Notes under the pieces: model-generated | Database searches by the model: none | Told to the model about the DNA's origin: nothing | Seen by the model: the letters and a program-made list of their open reading frames with translations, nothing else | NCBI GenBank assembly: GCA_030522415.1 | Contig: CM060113.1 | Location: 11,046,065 to 11,110,064 of the forward strand | Source: Channallabes apus | Lineage: Eukaryota > Chordata > Actinopteri > Siluriformes > Clariidae | DNA length: 64,000 bases | Direction of reading: 5' to 3' | Program-made: the position numbers and the translations under genes | Shown: positions 1 to 10,581 of the stretch, piece after piece | How positions within the stretch are numbered: position 1 is the first letter of the stretch | How the letters are laid out: every line of letters begins with the position of its first letter

Positions 1-57
1 AAATTTTATTTGTCACATACACAGTCATACACAGTACGATATGCAGTGAAATGCTTA
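1..57 (-). repeat. LINE 3' tail fragment (Rex1-like)
   Basis: The first 57 bases match, nearly base for base, the 3'-UTR tail of the LINE at 22417-26680 (same run from TTTATTTGTCACATACACAG through the AAATGCTTA end). It is therefore the extreme 3' end of another minus-strand copy, cut by the window edge or 5'-truncated at about base 57. Confidence 0.7.
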
Positions 58-119
58 TATTATTACAGAACAAATTTGTAATTATGTTGTCATCAAAAAT
101 TTATTTAATAACCCAGTTT

Positions 120-560
120 TAAATTTCGATTCTTTAAAATAGCCACATTTTAATGACTGCAGTGCACACTTGAACAAATAATGCAGTGCATTCTCTCAGA
201 CAGCCTCATGAGGTAGACACCTGGAATGGATTTCCAACAGTCTTGAAGGAGTTGTTGAATACTTGTTGGCAGCGTTGCCTTCACTCTCCAGTCTAATTCA
301 TCTCAAACCATCTTAACTGGATTTGGATCAGGTAATTGTGGAGGCCAGGTTTTCTGATGCAGCACTCCATCACTCTCTGTCTTAGACAATTAGCTCTTAC
401 AGTACATAACCTAAAGGGGTGTTTGGGCTCATCGTCCTGTTGAAAAACAAATGATGGTCCCACTAAGTGCAGCCCAGATGGGATGGAATGACACTGCAAA
501 AAGCTGTGGTAGCCATTAAGTTTGTTTCACAATTCAGCCATGAATGCCCAACTCACTCAG
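120..560 (-). pseudogene. decayed Tc1-like transposase remnant
   Basis: Read on the minus strand and across several frames, this stretch gives pieces of a Tc1-family transposase C-terminus. A block resembling FQQDDEPKH (second catalytic Asp region) lies near 430-445. A WPPQLPDPNPVKMV block (the usual SPDLNPIE region, with the catalytic Glu replaced) lies near 305-350. An LLQDCWKSIPG-like block lies near 220-250. Frames are broken by indels and a stop follows KMV, so it cannot be functional. It is a different Tc1 subfamily from the five full-length copies later in the window. Exact ends are not visible. Confidence 0.65.
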
Positions 561-609
561 TCTTCTCTAAGCAGTGCATGTTGGAATATATCTGACACTT
601 TTATTTAGA

Positions 610-645
610 TTATTTTATTTTATTTTATTTTATTTTATTTTATTG
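610..645. repeat. (TTTTA)n microsatellite
   Basis: About seven tandem TTTTA units. Confidence 0.9.
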
Positions 646-656
646 AGAAGCATTTA

Positions 657-1675
657 TGAGGGCTCTAATCCGAGGTGTTGTAAATTGCGAGTTTTTAAAG
701 CTGGTCATTCTAATAAACCTCTCCTTTGCAGCAGAGGTAGCTCTTGTTCTTCCTTTCCTGGGATAGTCCTAATGAGAGTCAGTTACAGTAGCATGACAGT
801 ATTTGATGCTTTTGTCAACCGCACTTTCAAAGTTCTTAAGATTTTTTTGATTGAACAAACAAACATTTATATATAAAACATATTCTGGGTTGTTTAACAT
901 TATAATTATGTAGTGAACAAAACAAACACATTCTTGCATGGTTTGAATGTTTATAGTATTAATGTGTGACAAAAAAAAGAGCTGAAGGAGAAGGTATGTC
1001 CAAACTTCCAACTGGTAATGTACTTATTTATTTATTTGTTTGTTTGTTTATGGTGTACAGTATATATTAGAAATAAAGTAAGCATACATTAAAGGTTTGC
1101 TTTATTTTTAAAAGTTTATTAATTTAAAAGTAAGGGTGCTATAAAAAGTCATGCCTGCTTTAGGTTTTTATCTTAGTGCAGATGACATGATTGCTGATTG
1201 ATGCATTAAAGTGTTTAAATTTATTTATCCTTATAAATTGCCTCATTTAAGTGTGTGGTTTAAATAAGGCTACATAAACAAACTACATTGTTTGTTTATG
1301 TTTTCATAGCAACAGTAGCAACAAAATTCTTTTTTAAAAATGTCCTGAGCAGCTACTAACAAATACAGTATAATCACAGTGCTATGCATCTTTTTATATA
1401 AGCTACGACTAGGTTTAGATACATATGCAAATATGAATATTAAAAGCAATATAGAGACAGAGATGAAGATATTAGCATTGTATTACTTTACTATAGAGTA
1501 GTCTTAATAATGAGAATGCTTTTTACTTGAGTGTTAATACCAGCAGCATTGGTTTTTCCTGGTCTTGATTTTTCATATTTAATGTGTGATTACTGAGTAT
1601 GAGTCAAATGCATTTTCTGGTCATTTTTGGTGCATGTACTGTATATCTGATTGATCCCTGGGCTATGTTTCAGAT
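657..1675. other. AT-rich stretch without gene
   Basis: I see no coding signal or recognisable element here. Short ORFs are chance. The segment ends at the gypsy insertion target. Confidence 0.6.
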
Positions 1676-1680
1676 AAATG

Positions 1681-2506
1681 TGTCAGAGTCGGTAGAGGGC
1701 GTGGTGGATCCAAACGCAGATTTAGGTAGGCAGAGTGATTTACAGACTGTGTGTGGGTTAAGCTCCGTGCTGTGGTGTGAGCGGGGAAGGTATTGCAAGA
1801 ATGCGGAAGTGCCGAGCAGCAGCAGGAGCGCGCCGAGGCGAGAGCCGGTGTGTGACGTTTGCCTCGCAGGAATGCGGAAGTGCTGAGCAGCAGGAGCAGC
1901 GCGCCGAGGCGAGAGCCGGTGTGTGACGTTTGCCTTGCAGGAATGCGGAAGTGCTGAGCAGCAGCAGCAGCAGCGCGCCTGAGGCGAGAGCCGGTGTGTG
2001 ACAGCAGTATTGCGGAGAGGCGCGAGCATGCAGCGCCGGAAGAGAGAGAGCGCCCCGTGAGCTGGTTGAGGCGAGCAGCGTGAGGTCGAAGAGGAGCGCG
2101 GAGGAATCGTGGTCGTTGAGCAGGCGATGGTCAAAGCCGGGTAGTAGAGGGTCAGTCCGTGATCCAAGCTCGTGGTCGATAGCAGGTAAGTGGTCGGCAA
2201 CGGGAAATAGCAGCAGTCAGAATCCGAAGAGGCGAGAGACAAAAGACGTAGTCGGTGAGGCAAAAACAAGGTCGATATCATGAAAAGCTGTGACGAAAAT
2301 AACGCTGGTAAATTGGGCTGGTAAGGCACTCAATAAACTGGCGATGTGGTGGTGTCATGGCGAGGTTTATATAGGCATGATGGGTGATCACTGATGGAGT
2401 ACAGGTGTGTGGAGAATGAGGCGGTCAGATGAAAGAGGTGGTTGGGAAAGTGGAACGGGAGTTCTCAGGTGATCATGGTGGGGCTGTGGCTTGACGTGTC
2501 ATGACA
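1681..2506 (-). repeat. 3' LTR of the gypsy element (left copy)
   Basis: This 826-bp copy begins TGTCAGAGTC and ends CATGACA on the plus strand. Its inner edge abuts a purine-rich tract, which makes it the 3' LTR in element orientation. It contains about 2.8 copies of a 71-bp direct repeat (1800-2001) built around GCGGAAGTGC and GAGCAGCAG motifs. The pol frame runs 34 bases into it. It is identical to the other LTR except at 1804. Confidence 0.95.
1800..2001. repeat. 71-bp tandem repeat inside the LTR
   Basis: Units begin at about 1800, 1871 and 1942, each starting AATGCGGAAGTGC and containing GAGAGCCGGTGTGTGAC. Unit 3 is shortened and has extra CAG triplets. The same array lies at 6902-7103 in the other LTR. 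Such repeats often hold enhancer or transcription factor sites, but no function is shown here. Confidence 0.85.
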
Positions 2507-5500
2507 GTACCCTCCCCCCTATGAACGCCCCCAGGCGTTCTTGTGGGTGCCTCAGGGTGTAGTCTGTGGAAGTCGGTGATTAGGGAACGGTCTAGGATGA
2601 ATCTAGCAGGTACCCAACTTCTTTCTTCGGGGCCGTAGCCCTCCCAGTCTACTAAGTACTGGAGGCCACGTCCGCGGCGGCGAGACTTGAGGAGTCTGCG
2701 GACCGTAAAGGCTTCGCCCCCCTCTATTAATCGGGGGGGTGGGGGAGGCTGAGGTGGTGTAGATAGTGGGCAAGGGACCAGGCGGCGAATCTGGGAGACA
2801 TGGAAGGTGGGGTTAATTCGACGCATGGAGAGGGGTAGAGAGAGTCGGACAGAACATGGGTTGATGACGCGGTTGATCGTGAAGGGGCCGACGAACCTTG
2901 GAGAGAGCTTTCTTGACGTGGTTTTAAGGGGAAGGTCGCGTGTGGATAGCATGACCCTCTGACCGATGCGATACCGGGGAGCTGATGACCTGTGACGGTT
3001 AGCCTGACGCTGGAAGGTGCTTACAGTGCGTAGCAGCTGATTGCGGGCCCGCTGCCAAGTCCTCTTGCAGCGACGAACAAAAGCTAGGGCTGATGGAACA
3101 GCTACCTCCTCTTCTTGGGTCGGAAAAAGGGGTGGTTGATAACCCAGACAGCAGTGGAAAGGAGACATGCCTGTGGAGGATGTAGGGAGCGTGTTGTGGG
3201 CATACTCCACCCAGGGGAGGAAGCGGCTCCAGGAGGATGGGTCCCGAGAGGCCATGCACCTTAGGGCTTTCTCCAATTCCTGGTTCATCCGTTCTGTTTG
3301 GCCGTTAGTTTGGGGGTGAAAACCAGATGAGAGACTGGGGGTGGCACCGACGAGGTTGCAGAAGGCCTTCCAGAACTGGGCAGAGAACTGGGGTCCCCTG
3401 TCTGAAACAATGTCGATGGGGAGTCCGTGAAGTCGAAAGACATGGTTGACCAGGAGCTCAGCTGTTTCTTTGGCGGTCGGAAGTTTGGGTAGTGGAATGA
3501 AATGAGCTGCCTTGGAAAAGCGATCTACAACAGTTAAGATACAGGTGTTATCTTGTGATGGTGGTAGTCCGGTGACGAAATCGACGGAGATGTGGGACCA
3601 GGGGCGGTGAGGGATGGGGAGGGGTCTGAGTAGACCCTCAGGGGGTCGGTTAGAGTTCTTGTTCCTGGAACAGATGTCGCAAGAAGCTACAAAGTCCTTG
3701 ACGTCCTGCTTGAACGTGGGCCACCAGAAGCGTTGGTGTAGGAGGAAGAAGGTGCGTGTCACCCCAGGGTGGCACGCCAACCTGGAACTATGGGCCCAGT
3801 CCAACACCTGTGAACGCACGGAGGCGGGAACGAAGAGTTTGTTGGGGGGGACAGCGCTTGGGCCTGGTTCTCGTTTGAGGGACTGCTGGACGAGGTGCTC
3901 CACCTCAAGTCGGGTTGCTGCCACGAGGCAATGAGGGGGAAGGATTGTCTCCGGTATCATCGTGTCATGGGGAGTTGAAAACTGTCGGGAGAGGGCATCA
4001 GGCTTGACATTCTTGGAACCCGGGCGGTAAGACAACGTAAAATGAAAGCGGGAGAAGAACAGTGACCATCGTGCCTGACGTGAGTTCAGTCTCTTTGCCG
4101 TCTTTAGGTATTCAAGGTTCCGGTGGTCGGTCCAGACGAGGAAGGGGTGTTCTGCACCCTCCAACCAATGTCTCCACTCCTCGAGTGCCAGTTTGACCGC
4201 CAAAAGTTCACGATCTCCAATGCCGTAGTTGCGTTCTGGGGGTGTGAGACGGCGGGAGAAAAAGGAGCAGGGGTGGAGCTTGTTATCCTCCGGAGATCTC
4301 TGTGACAGGACGGCCCCTACTCCCGTCTCGGATGCGTCTACCTCCACGACAAACTGGAGAGAAGGGTCTGGAAACTTGAGAACTGGGGCTGTGGTGAAGC
4401 GGCGCTTAAGTTCCTTGAAGGCCTTATCGGCCAGAGGGTTCCATCGGAACGAGACCTTTGATGAAGTGAGTGTAGTAAGTGGGGCCGCCACCGTGCTATA
4501 ACTTCGAATGAAGCGCCGATAGAAGTTAGCGAACCCCAGGAACCGTTGAAGTTCACGCCTTGAGGACGGTGATGGCCAGTCGGTGACCGCCTTGACCTTG
4601 GTGGGGTCCATTTGGATGCCCATAGGGGAGATGGAGTAACCCAAAAATGAGGTGGAGGTACAGTGGAACTCACACTTCTCTGCTTTGACGTATAGCTTGT
4701 TCTCCAACAGGCGCTGCAAGACCTGGCGTACGTGACATTTGTGTTCCCTGGTAGAGCGTGAAAATATTAGGATGTCATCCAGATATGCGAAGACGAATAC
4801 GTTGAGAAAATCCCTAAGGACGTCATTAATGAGAGCCTGGAAGACGGCCGGTGCATTGGTTAAGCCAAATGGAACTACGAGATATTCGTAATGGCCAGTA
4901 GGGGTGTTAAAGGCAGTCTTCCACTCGTCACCTTCTCGTATCCTGACCAGGTGATAGGCATTCCGTAGATCCAGCTTGGTGAAGACGCGGGCATTCTGAA
5001 GGAGTTCAAAGGCGGATGACATCAGTGGAAGGGGGTAGCGGTTCTTTATCGTGATCTCATTAAGCCCTCTATAATCTATGCAAGGCCTGAGGGACTTGTC
5101 CTTCTTTTCGACGAAGAAGAATCCCGCCCCCGCCGGTGAAGATGATGGGCGGATAATCCCTGCCGCAAGTGATTCATTGATGTACTGTTCCATTGCCTCT
5201 CTCTCTGGGCGAGAGAGGGAGTAGAGTCGCCCCTTGGGTGGGGAGGAGCCAGGGAGGAGGTCAATCGCGCAGTCATAGGGGCGGTGAGGTGGTAAGGATA
5301 TAGCACGTGATTTACTGAACACCTGTCGTAGGTCGTGATATTCGGGGGGAACCTTGGTTAAGTCAGGGATCTCCTCTTCTGACGCAGGCGGGGTCCGTCC
5401 TGTGGGAGCTGAGCGAAGACATGAGGAGAGGCAGGTGGGACTCCAATCAAGGATGCTTCTCTTATTCCAATCGATGTAGGGGTTATGAAGCCATAGCCAC

Positions 5501-5901
5501 GGTAGCCCCAGCACAATGGGTGCATGAGCGTTTTGGATAGTCAGAAAAGTAATGGTTTCAGTGTGGTTACCTGAAAACTGTAGGGTAACGGGGGTGGTGC
5601 GATGAGTAATGGGAGTTAGTCTACTACCATCAAGGGCCTGAACAGTGAAAGGTTGGCGCAGGGGTGTGAGGGGAATTAGAAACTCGGAGACAGTAGAGGA
5701 GGAAATCAGGTTCTGGTCAGCCCCGGAGTCCACAAGAGCATAAGTGGCATAGGATCGGTCACCATGGGTCAAGGTCACTGAGAAACAAGATCGCTGGTCC
5801 GGGGAAGAACAAGAAGCTGGGCCCCCCTGTATCCCCAGAATTACGGGGGGGCCTGACCTTTTAGTGGGCAGAATCGTACGACGTGACCGGTTTGGCCGCA
5901 A
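2473..5901 (-). CDS. pol: gypsy Pol polyprotein (PR-RT-RH-IN-chromodomain)
   Basis: An uninterrupted 1,142-codon frame counted from an internal Met. It is probably expressed as a gag fusion, so the true entry lies upstream of that Met. Domains in order: aspartic protease with DSG at 58-60; reverse transcriptase at about 225-420 with YLDD at 373-376; RNase H at about 515-640 with Asp522, Glu565 and Asp592; integrase zinc motif with His704, His711, Cys741 and Cys744; integrase core with Asp774, Asp834 and Glu870; a GPF/Y-like segment (VGPF) near 1004-1007; and a chromodomain at about 1061-1112 with the aromatic residues YLVDWEGY and W1096. All catalytic residues are present. The enzyme would convert element RNA to DNA and integrate it, and the chromodomain may steer integration to marked chromatin, as in other chromoviruses (family knowledge). 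The stop lies 34 bases inside the 3' LTR, so the last codons and the polypurine tract overlap coding sequence. Start and expression mode are inferred. Confidence 0.95.
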   Translation of the reverse strand: MRPNRSRRTILPTKRSGPPVILGIQGGPASCSSPDQRSCFSVTLTHGDRSYATYALVDSGADQNLISSSTVSEFLIPLTPLRQPFTVQALDGSRLTPITHRTTPVTLQFSGNHTETITFLTIQNAHAPIVLGLPWLWLHNPYIDWNKRSILDWSPTCLSSCLRSAPTGRTPPASEEEIPDLTKVPPEYHDLRQVFSKSRAISLPPHRPYDCAIDLLPGSSPPKGRLYSLSRPEREAMEQYINESLAAGIIRPSSSPAGAGFFFVEKKDKSLRPCIDYRGLNEITIKNRYPLPLMSSAFELLQNARVFTKLDLRNAYHLVRIREGDEWKTAFNTPTGHYEYLVVPFGLTNAPAVFQALINDVLRDFLNVFVFAYLDDILIFSRSTREHKCHVRQVLQRLLENKLYVKAEKCEFHCTSTSFLGYSISPMGIQMDPTKVKAVTDWPSPSSRRELQRFLGFANFYRRFIRSYSTVAAPLTTLTSSKVSFRWNPLADKAFKELKRRFTTAPVLKFPDPSLQFVVEVDASETGVGAVLSQRSPEDNKLHPCSFFSRRLTPPERNYGIGDRELLAVKLALEEWRHWLEGAEHPFLVWTDHRNLEYLKTAKRLNSRQARWSLFFSRFHFTLSYRPGSKNVKPDALSRQFSTPHDTMIPETILPPHCLVAATRLEVEHLVQQSLKREPGPSAVPPNKLFVPASVRSQVLDWAHSSRLACHPGVTRTFFLLHQRFWWPTFKQDVKDFVASCDICSRNKNSNRPPEGLLRPLPIPHRPWSHISVDFVTGLPPSQDNTCILTVVDRFSKAAHFIPLPKLPTAKETAELLVNHVFRLHGLPIDIVSDRGPQFSAQFWKAFCNLVGATPSLSSGFHPQTNGQTERMNQELEKALRCMASRDPSSWSRFLPWVEYAHNTLPTSSTGMSPFHCCLGYQPPLFPTQEEEVAVPSALAFVRRCKRTWQRARNQLLRTVSTFQRQANRHRSSAPRYRIGQRVMLSTRDLPLKTTSRKLSPRFVGPFTINRVINPCSVRLSLPLSMRRINPTFHVSQIRRLVPCPLSTPPQPPPPPRLIEGGEAFTVRRLLKSRRRGRGLQYLVDWEGYGPEERSWVPARFILDRSLITDFHRLHPEAPTRTPGGVHRGEGTVMTRQATAPP
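2507..2520 (-). other. polypurine tract
   Basis: On the minus strand this reads AGGGGGGAGGGTAC and directly precedes the 3' LTR. It is the expected primer for plus-strand DNA synthesis in LTR retrotransposons. It lies within the 3' end of the pol frame. Confidence 0.8.
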
Positions 5902-6761
5902 TAGAAGCAGGCGCCGTCGTCTCTGTGGCGCTGGCGCTCCCTTGGTGAAATGCGTGCGCGGCCTATCTGCATGGGTTCAGGGGGTGCCTCTGGAGTGACT
6001 AGGGTCGGTATGGGGGTGCATGGTGCAAGACACGGCTGCCGTTCCGATCGTCGGACATGCTTGCGGGCGTCGATGCGTGTTGCAAGGTCAATGAGGCCCT
6101 GCAGATCCGAGGGGAGTTCACGAGCCGCGAGCTCGTCTTTGACTGAGTCAGAAAGACCATGGAGGAAGCAGTCGAAAAGTGCTTTCTCGTCCCAGTCACA
6201 AGAGGGGGCCAGAGTCCGGAAATCAATGGCGTAATCCGAAACAGAGTGTGATCCCTGGCGTAACTGAAGTATCTGATTAGCTGCCTGATGTCCAGTGAAG
6301 GAACGATCAAAAACCTTCCTCATTTCCTCAGTGAAGGTTTTGTAAGAAAAACAGCATGGAACTTGGGCATCCCATAGTGCCGTTCCCCACTCTCTCGCCT
6401 TTCCAGTGAGGAGGGTGATGATGTAGGCGACCTTAGAGCGTTCCGTGGGAAATGACATGGCCTGCAATTCCAGAACGAGTGAACATTGAGACAGAAAAGA
6501 GCGACATGTGGCTGGATTCCCATCGTAGGTAGGCGGAGCGGGGAGGCGTGGCTCATAGACGGGGGAAAGCACTGGGGGGGAATGTCTAGGAGTCGATGCA
6601 GGAGGTGGTAGATTCTGAACCTGAGTGGAGAGAGACTGCAAGGTTTCGGTGATGGTTTGAAGTGTTGTAGTGATATGTGTGATTTCCTGCTGATGTGTCC
6701 CTAAGAGGACTCCTTGGTTCTCTAACGCCCCCCTCAGGTGAGCAAGCTCTGCTGGATCCAT
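5841..6761 (-). CDS. gag: gypsy Gag (capsid plus CCHC zinc knuckle)
   Basis: A 306-aa frame that starts 22 bases inside the 5' LTR boundary. An N-terminal coiled-coil-like stretch (about 5-50) is followed by a Pro-rich linker and a retrotransposon Gag capsid region (about 75-235). The C-terminus carries a CX2CX4HX4C zinc knuckle ([14 protein letters not shown]) at about 285-298 for RNA binding. Gag would form the virus-like particle that houses reverse transcription. It ends in a C-rich run just before TAA and overlaps pol by at least 61 bases in the -1 frame. The capsid region resembles Sushi-type elements and domesticated PEG10/RTL proteins (pattern recognition only). No stop or frameshift is visible, and the start codon is the first in-frame Met after the LTR. 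Confidence 0.93.
   Translation of the reverse strand: MDPAELAHLRGALENQGVLLGTHQQEITHITTTLQTITETLQSLSTQVQNLPPPASTPRHSPPVLSPVYEPRLPAPPTYDGNPATCRSFLSQCSLVLELQAMSFPTERSKVAYIITLLTGKAREWGTALWDAQVPCCFSYKTFTEEMRKVFDRSFTGHQAANQILQLRQGSHSVSDYAIDFRTLAPSCDWDEKALFDCFLHGLSDSVKDELAARELPSDLQGLIDLATRIDARKHVRRSERQPCLAPCTPIPTLVTPEAPPEPMQIGRARISPRERQRHRDDGACFYCGQTGHVVRFCPLKGQAPP
5844..5850 (-). promoter_or_regulatory. probable -1 ribosomal frameshift site
   Basis: The last gag codons before TAA on the minus strand are GCC CCC CCG, which contain C-CCC-CCG, an X-XXY-YYZ type slippery heptamer. A -1 slip there enters the open pol frame directly and avoids the stop at 5843-5841. Sushi-type elements and PEG10 are known to use -1 frameshifting, usually at a different heptamer. 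I did not find a better slippery site in the overlap. The downstream G-rich stretch could form a stimulatory structure, but I did not fold it. Confidence 0.5.
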
Positions 6762-6782
6762 TACTTTTGGGCCAGTTTATTC

Positions 6783-7608
6783 TGTCAGAGTCGGTAGAGG
6801 GCGTGGTGGATCCAAACGCAGATTTAGGTAGGCAGAGTGATTTACAGACTGTGTGTGGGTTAAGCTCCGTGCTGTGGTGTGAGCGGGGAAGGTATTGCAA
6901 GAATGAGGAAGTGCCGAGCAGCAGCAGGAGCGCGCCGAGGCGAGAGCCGGTGTGTGACGTTTGCCTCGCAGGAATGCGGAAGTGCTGAGCAGCAGGAGCA
7001 GCGCGCCGAGGCGAGAGCCGGTGTGTGACGTTTGCCTTGCAGGAATGCGGAAGTGCTGAGCAGCAGCAGCAGCAGCGCGCCTGAGGCGAGAGCCGGTGTG
7101 TGACAGCAGTATTGCGGAGAGGCGCGAGCATGCAGCGCCGGAAGAGAGAGAGCGCCCCGTGAGCTGGTTGAGGCGAGCAGCGTGAGGTCGAAGAGGAGCG
7201 CGGAGGAATCGTGGTCGTTGAGCAGGCGATGGTCAAAGCCGGGTAGTAGAGGGTCAGTCCGTGATCCAAGCTCGTGGTCGATAGCAGGTAAGTGGTCGGC
7301 AACGGGAAATAGCAGCAGTCAGAATCCGAAGAGGCGAGAGACAAAAGACGTAGTCGGTGAGGCAAAAACAAGGTCGATATCATGAAAAGCTGTGACGAAA
7401 ATAACGCTGGTAAATTGGGCTGGTAAGGCACTCAATAAACTGGCGATGTGGTGGTGTCATGGCGAGGTTTATATAGGCATGATGGGTGATCACTGATGGA
7501 GTACAGGTGTGTGGAGAATGAGGCGGTCAGATGAAAGAGGTGGTTGGGAAAGTGGAACGGGAGTTCTCAGGTGATCATGGTGGGGCTGTGGCTTGACGTG
7601 TCATGACA
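6783..7608 (-). repeat. 5' LTR of the gypsy element (right copy)
   Basis: An 826-bp copy identical to the left LTR except for A at 6906. In element orientation it supplies the promoter. It begins TGTCATGACA on the minus strand and is followed by the target duplication AAATG at 7609-7613. The 71-bp repeat array is at 6902-7103. Confidence 0.95.
7468..7477 (-). promoter_or_regulatory. candidate TATA box in the 5' LTR
   Basis: The minus strand reads CTATATAAAC about 130 bases into the LTR, a good match to a TATA element and well placed for a U3 promoter. The same sequence lies at 2366-2375 in the 3' LTR. The transcription start was not determined. Confidence 0.5.
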
Positions 7609-7613
7609 AAATG

Positions 7614-9527
7614 ACTATACATGGTTTCTCCCACCTTTTTCTCAGATCTGTTTCTTCAAAAATCCTTATCACTGCATTGTATCCATGTTCACTCTGGAAG
7701 AAGCTTCATCTAGCTTCAACGTGGCATTGCAGACAAATAAATTGTGGCATTAAAAAGTTATGGCCAAGAAGTCCATAATTACTGTTAAATTTTGTGCTGT
7801 TACTACAGTATTGTAAGATTCTAACTTCAATTTATTATTTACCCAAAGAGAACCTTATAATTATAAGATAAGTCTCTGTTATATCCTGAACTCTTACTGT
7901 TTGGGTGGCATTTTACATGCTACAGTATGTGTGCCAATGTGAGTTTCCTTCATGTACTTTGGTTTGCTTTCACATCCTGAAAATATGCCAGTACTATAAA
8001 TCACCCCAAGGCAAATGTTCCATCAAGGGTGTATTCCAACTTCATGCCCACTGTTCCACTGACAGGCTCCAGATCCACCTCCACCATGTCCAGGAAAAAG
8101 ACTTATTGAAGAGGAATAAAAAATATACAAGAGCAATAATAGTGTTGCTGTATCCTATTTATGTATCCTTTACAATAATGCAATTTATATGAGTACTAGA
8201 AAATAAAAAATCTCTAAGGCATCTTTATGTTGCTGATTAAAGATGATGAATTCACAGAACCAGGTGTATGAGGGTCATGCAAGCCTTCCCAAACCACTTA
8301 TTAAAGTTGTGTGTAGCAGCATATGGATACCTTCACAGTTAGACAGATATATCAAGTTTGTGGTTTAAGATGATTTACAAATTTCCTTTCACCCTTTCAT
8401 GTACAGTACAGGGAAACATTATACATCTGGGATGTGCATTAATACTCTACAAAAAGGAAGGGGAAAAAAGAAAGCAAAATGTTTTCCAACAACAAATTAA
8501 TGTCATGGCAATCTGTATTATATAGAAGGCATACAAGTACTTTCCAGAGTGACAAATGCAGTAATAGCAAGAGCTTCTGCATTCGCAGACCCATGTAATA
8601 TTTCCAAAGTCAGCTAATCTTTCTTTTCTCTCTTTACTTTAGCATGTGTTAATTTGTCATGGATATTAGTTGCCCTATAAGCTTCACAGAGTTTATAATA
8701 TTTAGACCCTGTGCAAAAAAAAGAAAAGAAAAGGGAAGATAGTATAAAATTTTTAAATACCAAAAAATTTGTGATTTTGTGGATTCTTTATTAAAAAAAA
8801 TAATATGAAATACCACTTCAGTGCTAAAGAATAAACGTCCTGAGATGTGTTTAAATTTTAAAAGAAGTATTATGCAGGAGTTACAGTAAGGCAGACAGGT
8901 TAGAAAAGTTACAATATTTATTGTTTATACCACAATGGTCTTGAATGCACAATCATGATTGATCTCAAGGTTTTGTTTAAATAGAAATTGCAAGGTTTAC
9001 ATTAATATGATGTGCTTATCAATTATGTGATGATAACTCAGGGACATGATGCACATGCCACATAAATGAAAACTGCAAGAACAGATATTTCCATTTTTAT
9101 CAAGTATGTATAAATTATCATTTTTGAACATGCTTTGTTTGACAATTCAATTCTGGGATAACCAAAAAAGGCAGATACCAGTGTATGACTGCATCTCCCC
9201 ATAACTGTACATTGTGGTGGCAATTTTCAACCCTGCTAAATTGATAACATTTCCAATAACTGATGAAAATCAGGAAATATATACAATTTTTGTAATCAAT
9301 ATATGCTATTAGATTTCATTTTCTGATGTTCTAGTAAAATACAGGGAGTCAGTTTAAAATGATCACTTAGGGTGCCACTAATTATGAATGTGTTGTTTTT
9401 TATGTAATGGCCTGTATTCATTAACATTTTGTGTCATGTTCTGTTTAAATGTAACCCCTTAAGCTTGGAATTTTGATTTCAGATAAGAGCCATTAGTACA
9501 GGTGCTAAAACAGGAAAAGATGGATGG

Positions 9528-9528
<1 letters not shown>
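7614..9528. other. gene-free AT-rich stretch
   Basis: Apart from the SINE fragment at 8014-8118, I see no gene, RNA or recognisable repeat. Several short ORFs have no domain or splice signals. Confidence 0.55.
8014..8118 (+). repeat. decayed SINE 3' fragment
   Basis: This contains degenerate versions of the fish SINE 3' region: the pattern CCATCAAGGGTGTATTCC, then CAGGCTCCAGATCCACC, then CATGTCCAGG. It is a diverged, 5'-truncated copy of the same broad family as the SINE at 17013-17330. Confidence 0.55.
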
Positions 9529-9563
<35 letters not shown>

Positions 9564-9591
9564 GTAGTAGTAGTAGTAGTAGTAGTAGTAC
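9529..9591. repeat. (TTA)n(TAG)n microsatellite
   Basis: A run of TTA/ATT triplets changes directly into TAG triplets, a compound microsatellite. Confidence 0.9.
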
Positions 9592-9841
9592 GTAGTGTTG
9601 GAAATACCATCTGCACACTTGGAGAAATGGACAATTGAAGACTGGAAATCTTTAACTCTTCAATTGTCCAATCTTTACCTATCTAGTTTCAGGCTGATAT
9701 GATTAAAAAGCCTATATAGTCTTCTGCTGTAGTAGTCCATCTACCTCAAGGTTAACTACAGTAGCTATGCATTCTGATATAAATTTTTGCTTCTGATTTT
9801 TGTACTGTAGCCATCCTGCCAGTTTGAACCAGACTGATGTT

Positions 9842-9878
<37 letters not shown>

Positions 9879-10530
9879 TGTTTATATTAAGACTATTGTG
9901 TGTCCATCTGGCAACAACAGACACACTAAGAAAGGTCACTATAATCCCATTTTCCACATTTTAATGATCAACATGTACAGTGCACTAACTGAAGCGCTTG
10001 GACAGCTACTGCATGATTCATACACTGATCAATCAATCAGGTGTAACTTCTGTGAGCTAATTCACTGATTGGATAAGTGCGTGAATAAGCATGAATGAGA
10101 CTCAAGGCCAATTTCTGCTTCTGTGTCAAGTCTGGCATAGCTGCATTCACTAAGCCCTGTGGTGTAGCCTGATTTGGTACCTCCCAGAAATTGAACTGCA
10201 TGTAATAAAGTAACACAGACAACAGGAAACTCAGTACAATGACATAGTAAACACATCAACAAGCAATTTTTGGAATTGCATAGTAATACAGACACACCAT
10301 CACATAAGTATAAGAGCTCACAATGACATAGAGCACTTGGATAGGTATAGACTCCATGTAGACTATGCAGAAGCATACATCTGACTTAAATCTGTTGCGA
10401 CTGAAGTGCCACTTCTGAAGAAGGACTTGAGGGACGTATACATTGTTTATCAAAAGTGTTTAACCATCTAATTTATTTATTTAATTAATTTATTTTTATT
10501 AGTTTATTCATAGGGACATTGTCCCAAGTC

Positions 10531-10581
<51 letters not shown>

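Larger units (their letters stand above)
1681..7608 (-). mobile_element. complete Ty3/gypsy chromovirus, young insertion
   Basis: This is a full-length LTR retrotransposon of 5,928 bp in minus orientation. It has two 826-bp LTRs (1681-2506 and 6783-7608), each with TGTC...GACA ends, and a perfect 5-bp target duplication AAATG at 1676-1680 and 7609-7613. The coding order is gag (6761-5841) then pol (5901-2473), with protease, RT, RNase H, integrase and chromodomain in that order. Integrase after RT places it in Ty3/gypsy, and the C-terminal chromodomain marks a chromovirus. The gag and overall layout resemble fish Sushi-type elements, the group from which mammalian PEG10 and RTL1 derive (from family knowledge, not a search). 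I found one mismatch between the LTRs (C at 1804, A at 6906), so the insertion is recent, and no coding lesion is apparent. I see no canonical primer-binding site. The first TGG after the 5' LTR on the minus strand is at 6774-6772, and gag starts only about 20 bases inside the LTR. Confidence 0.95.

Noticed and set aside
6586..7431. 281-codon minus-strand ORF crossing the 5' LTR into gag, and its LTR twin at 1670-2329
   Set aside because: It reads the 71-bp LTR repeat and then gag in a wrong frame. The composition is low complexity with no domain, and the twin ORF in the 3' LTR runs out immediately. An accessory protein cannot be excluded, but nothing supports it.
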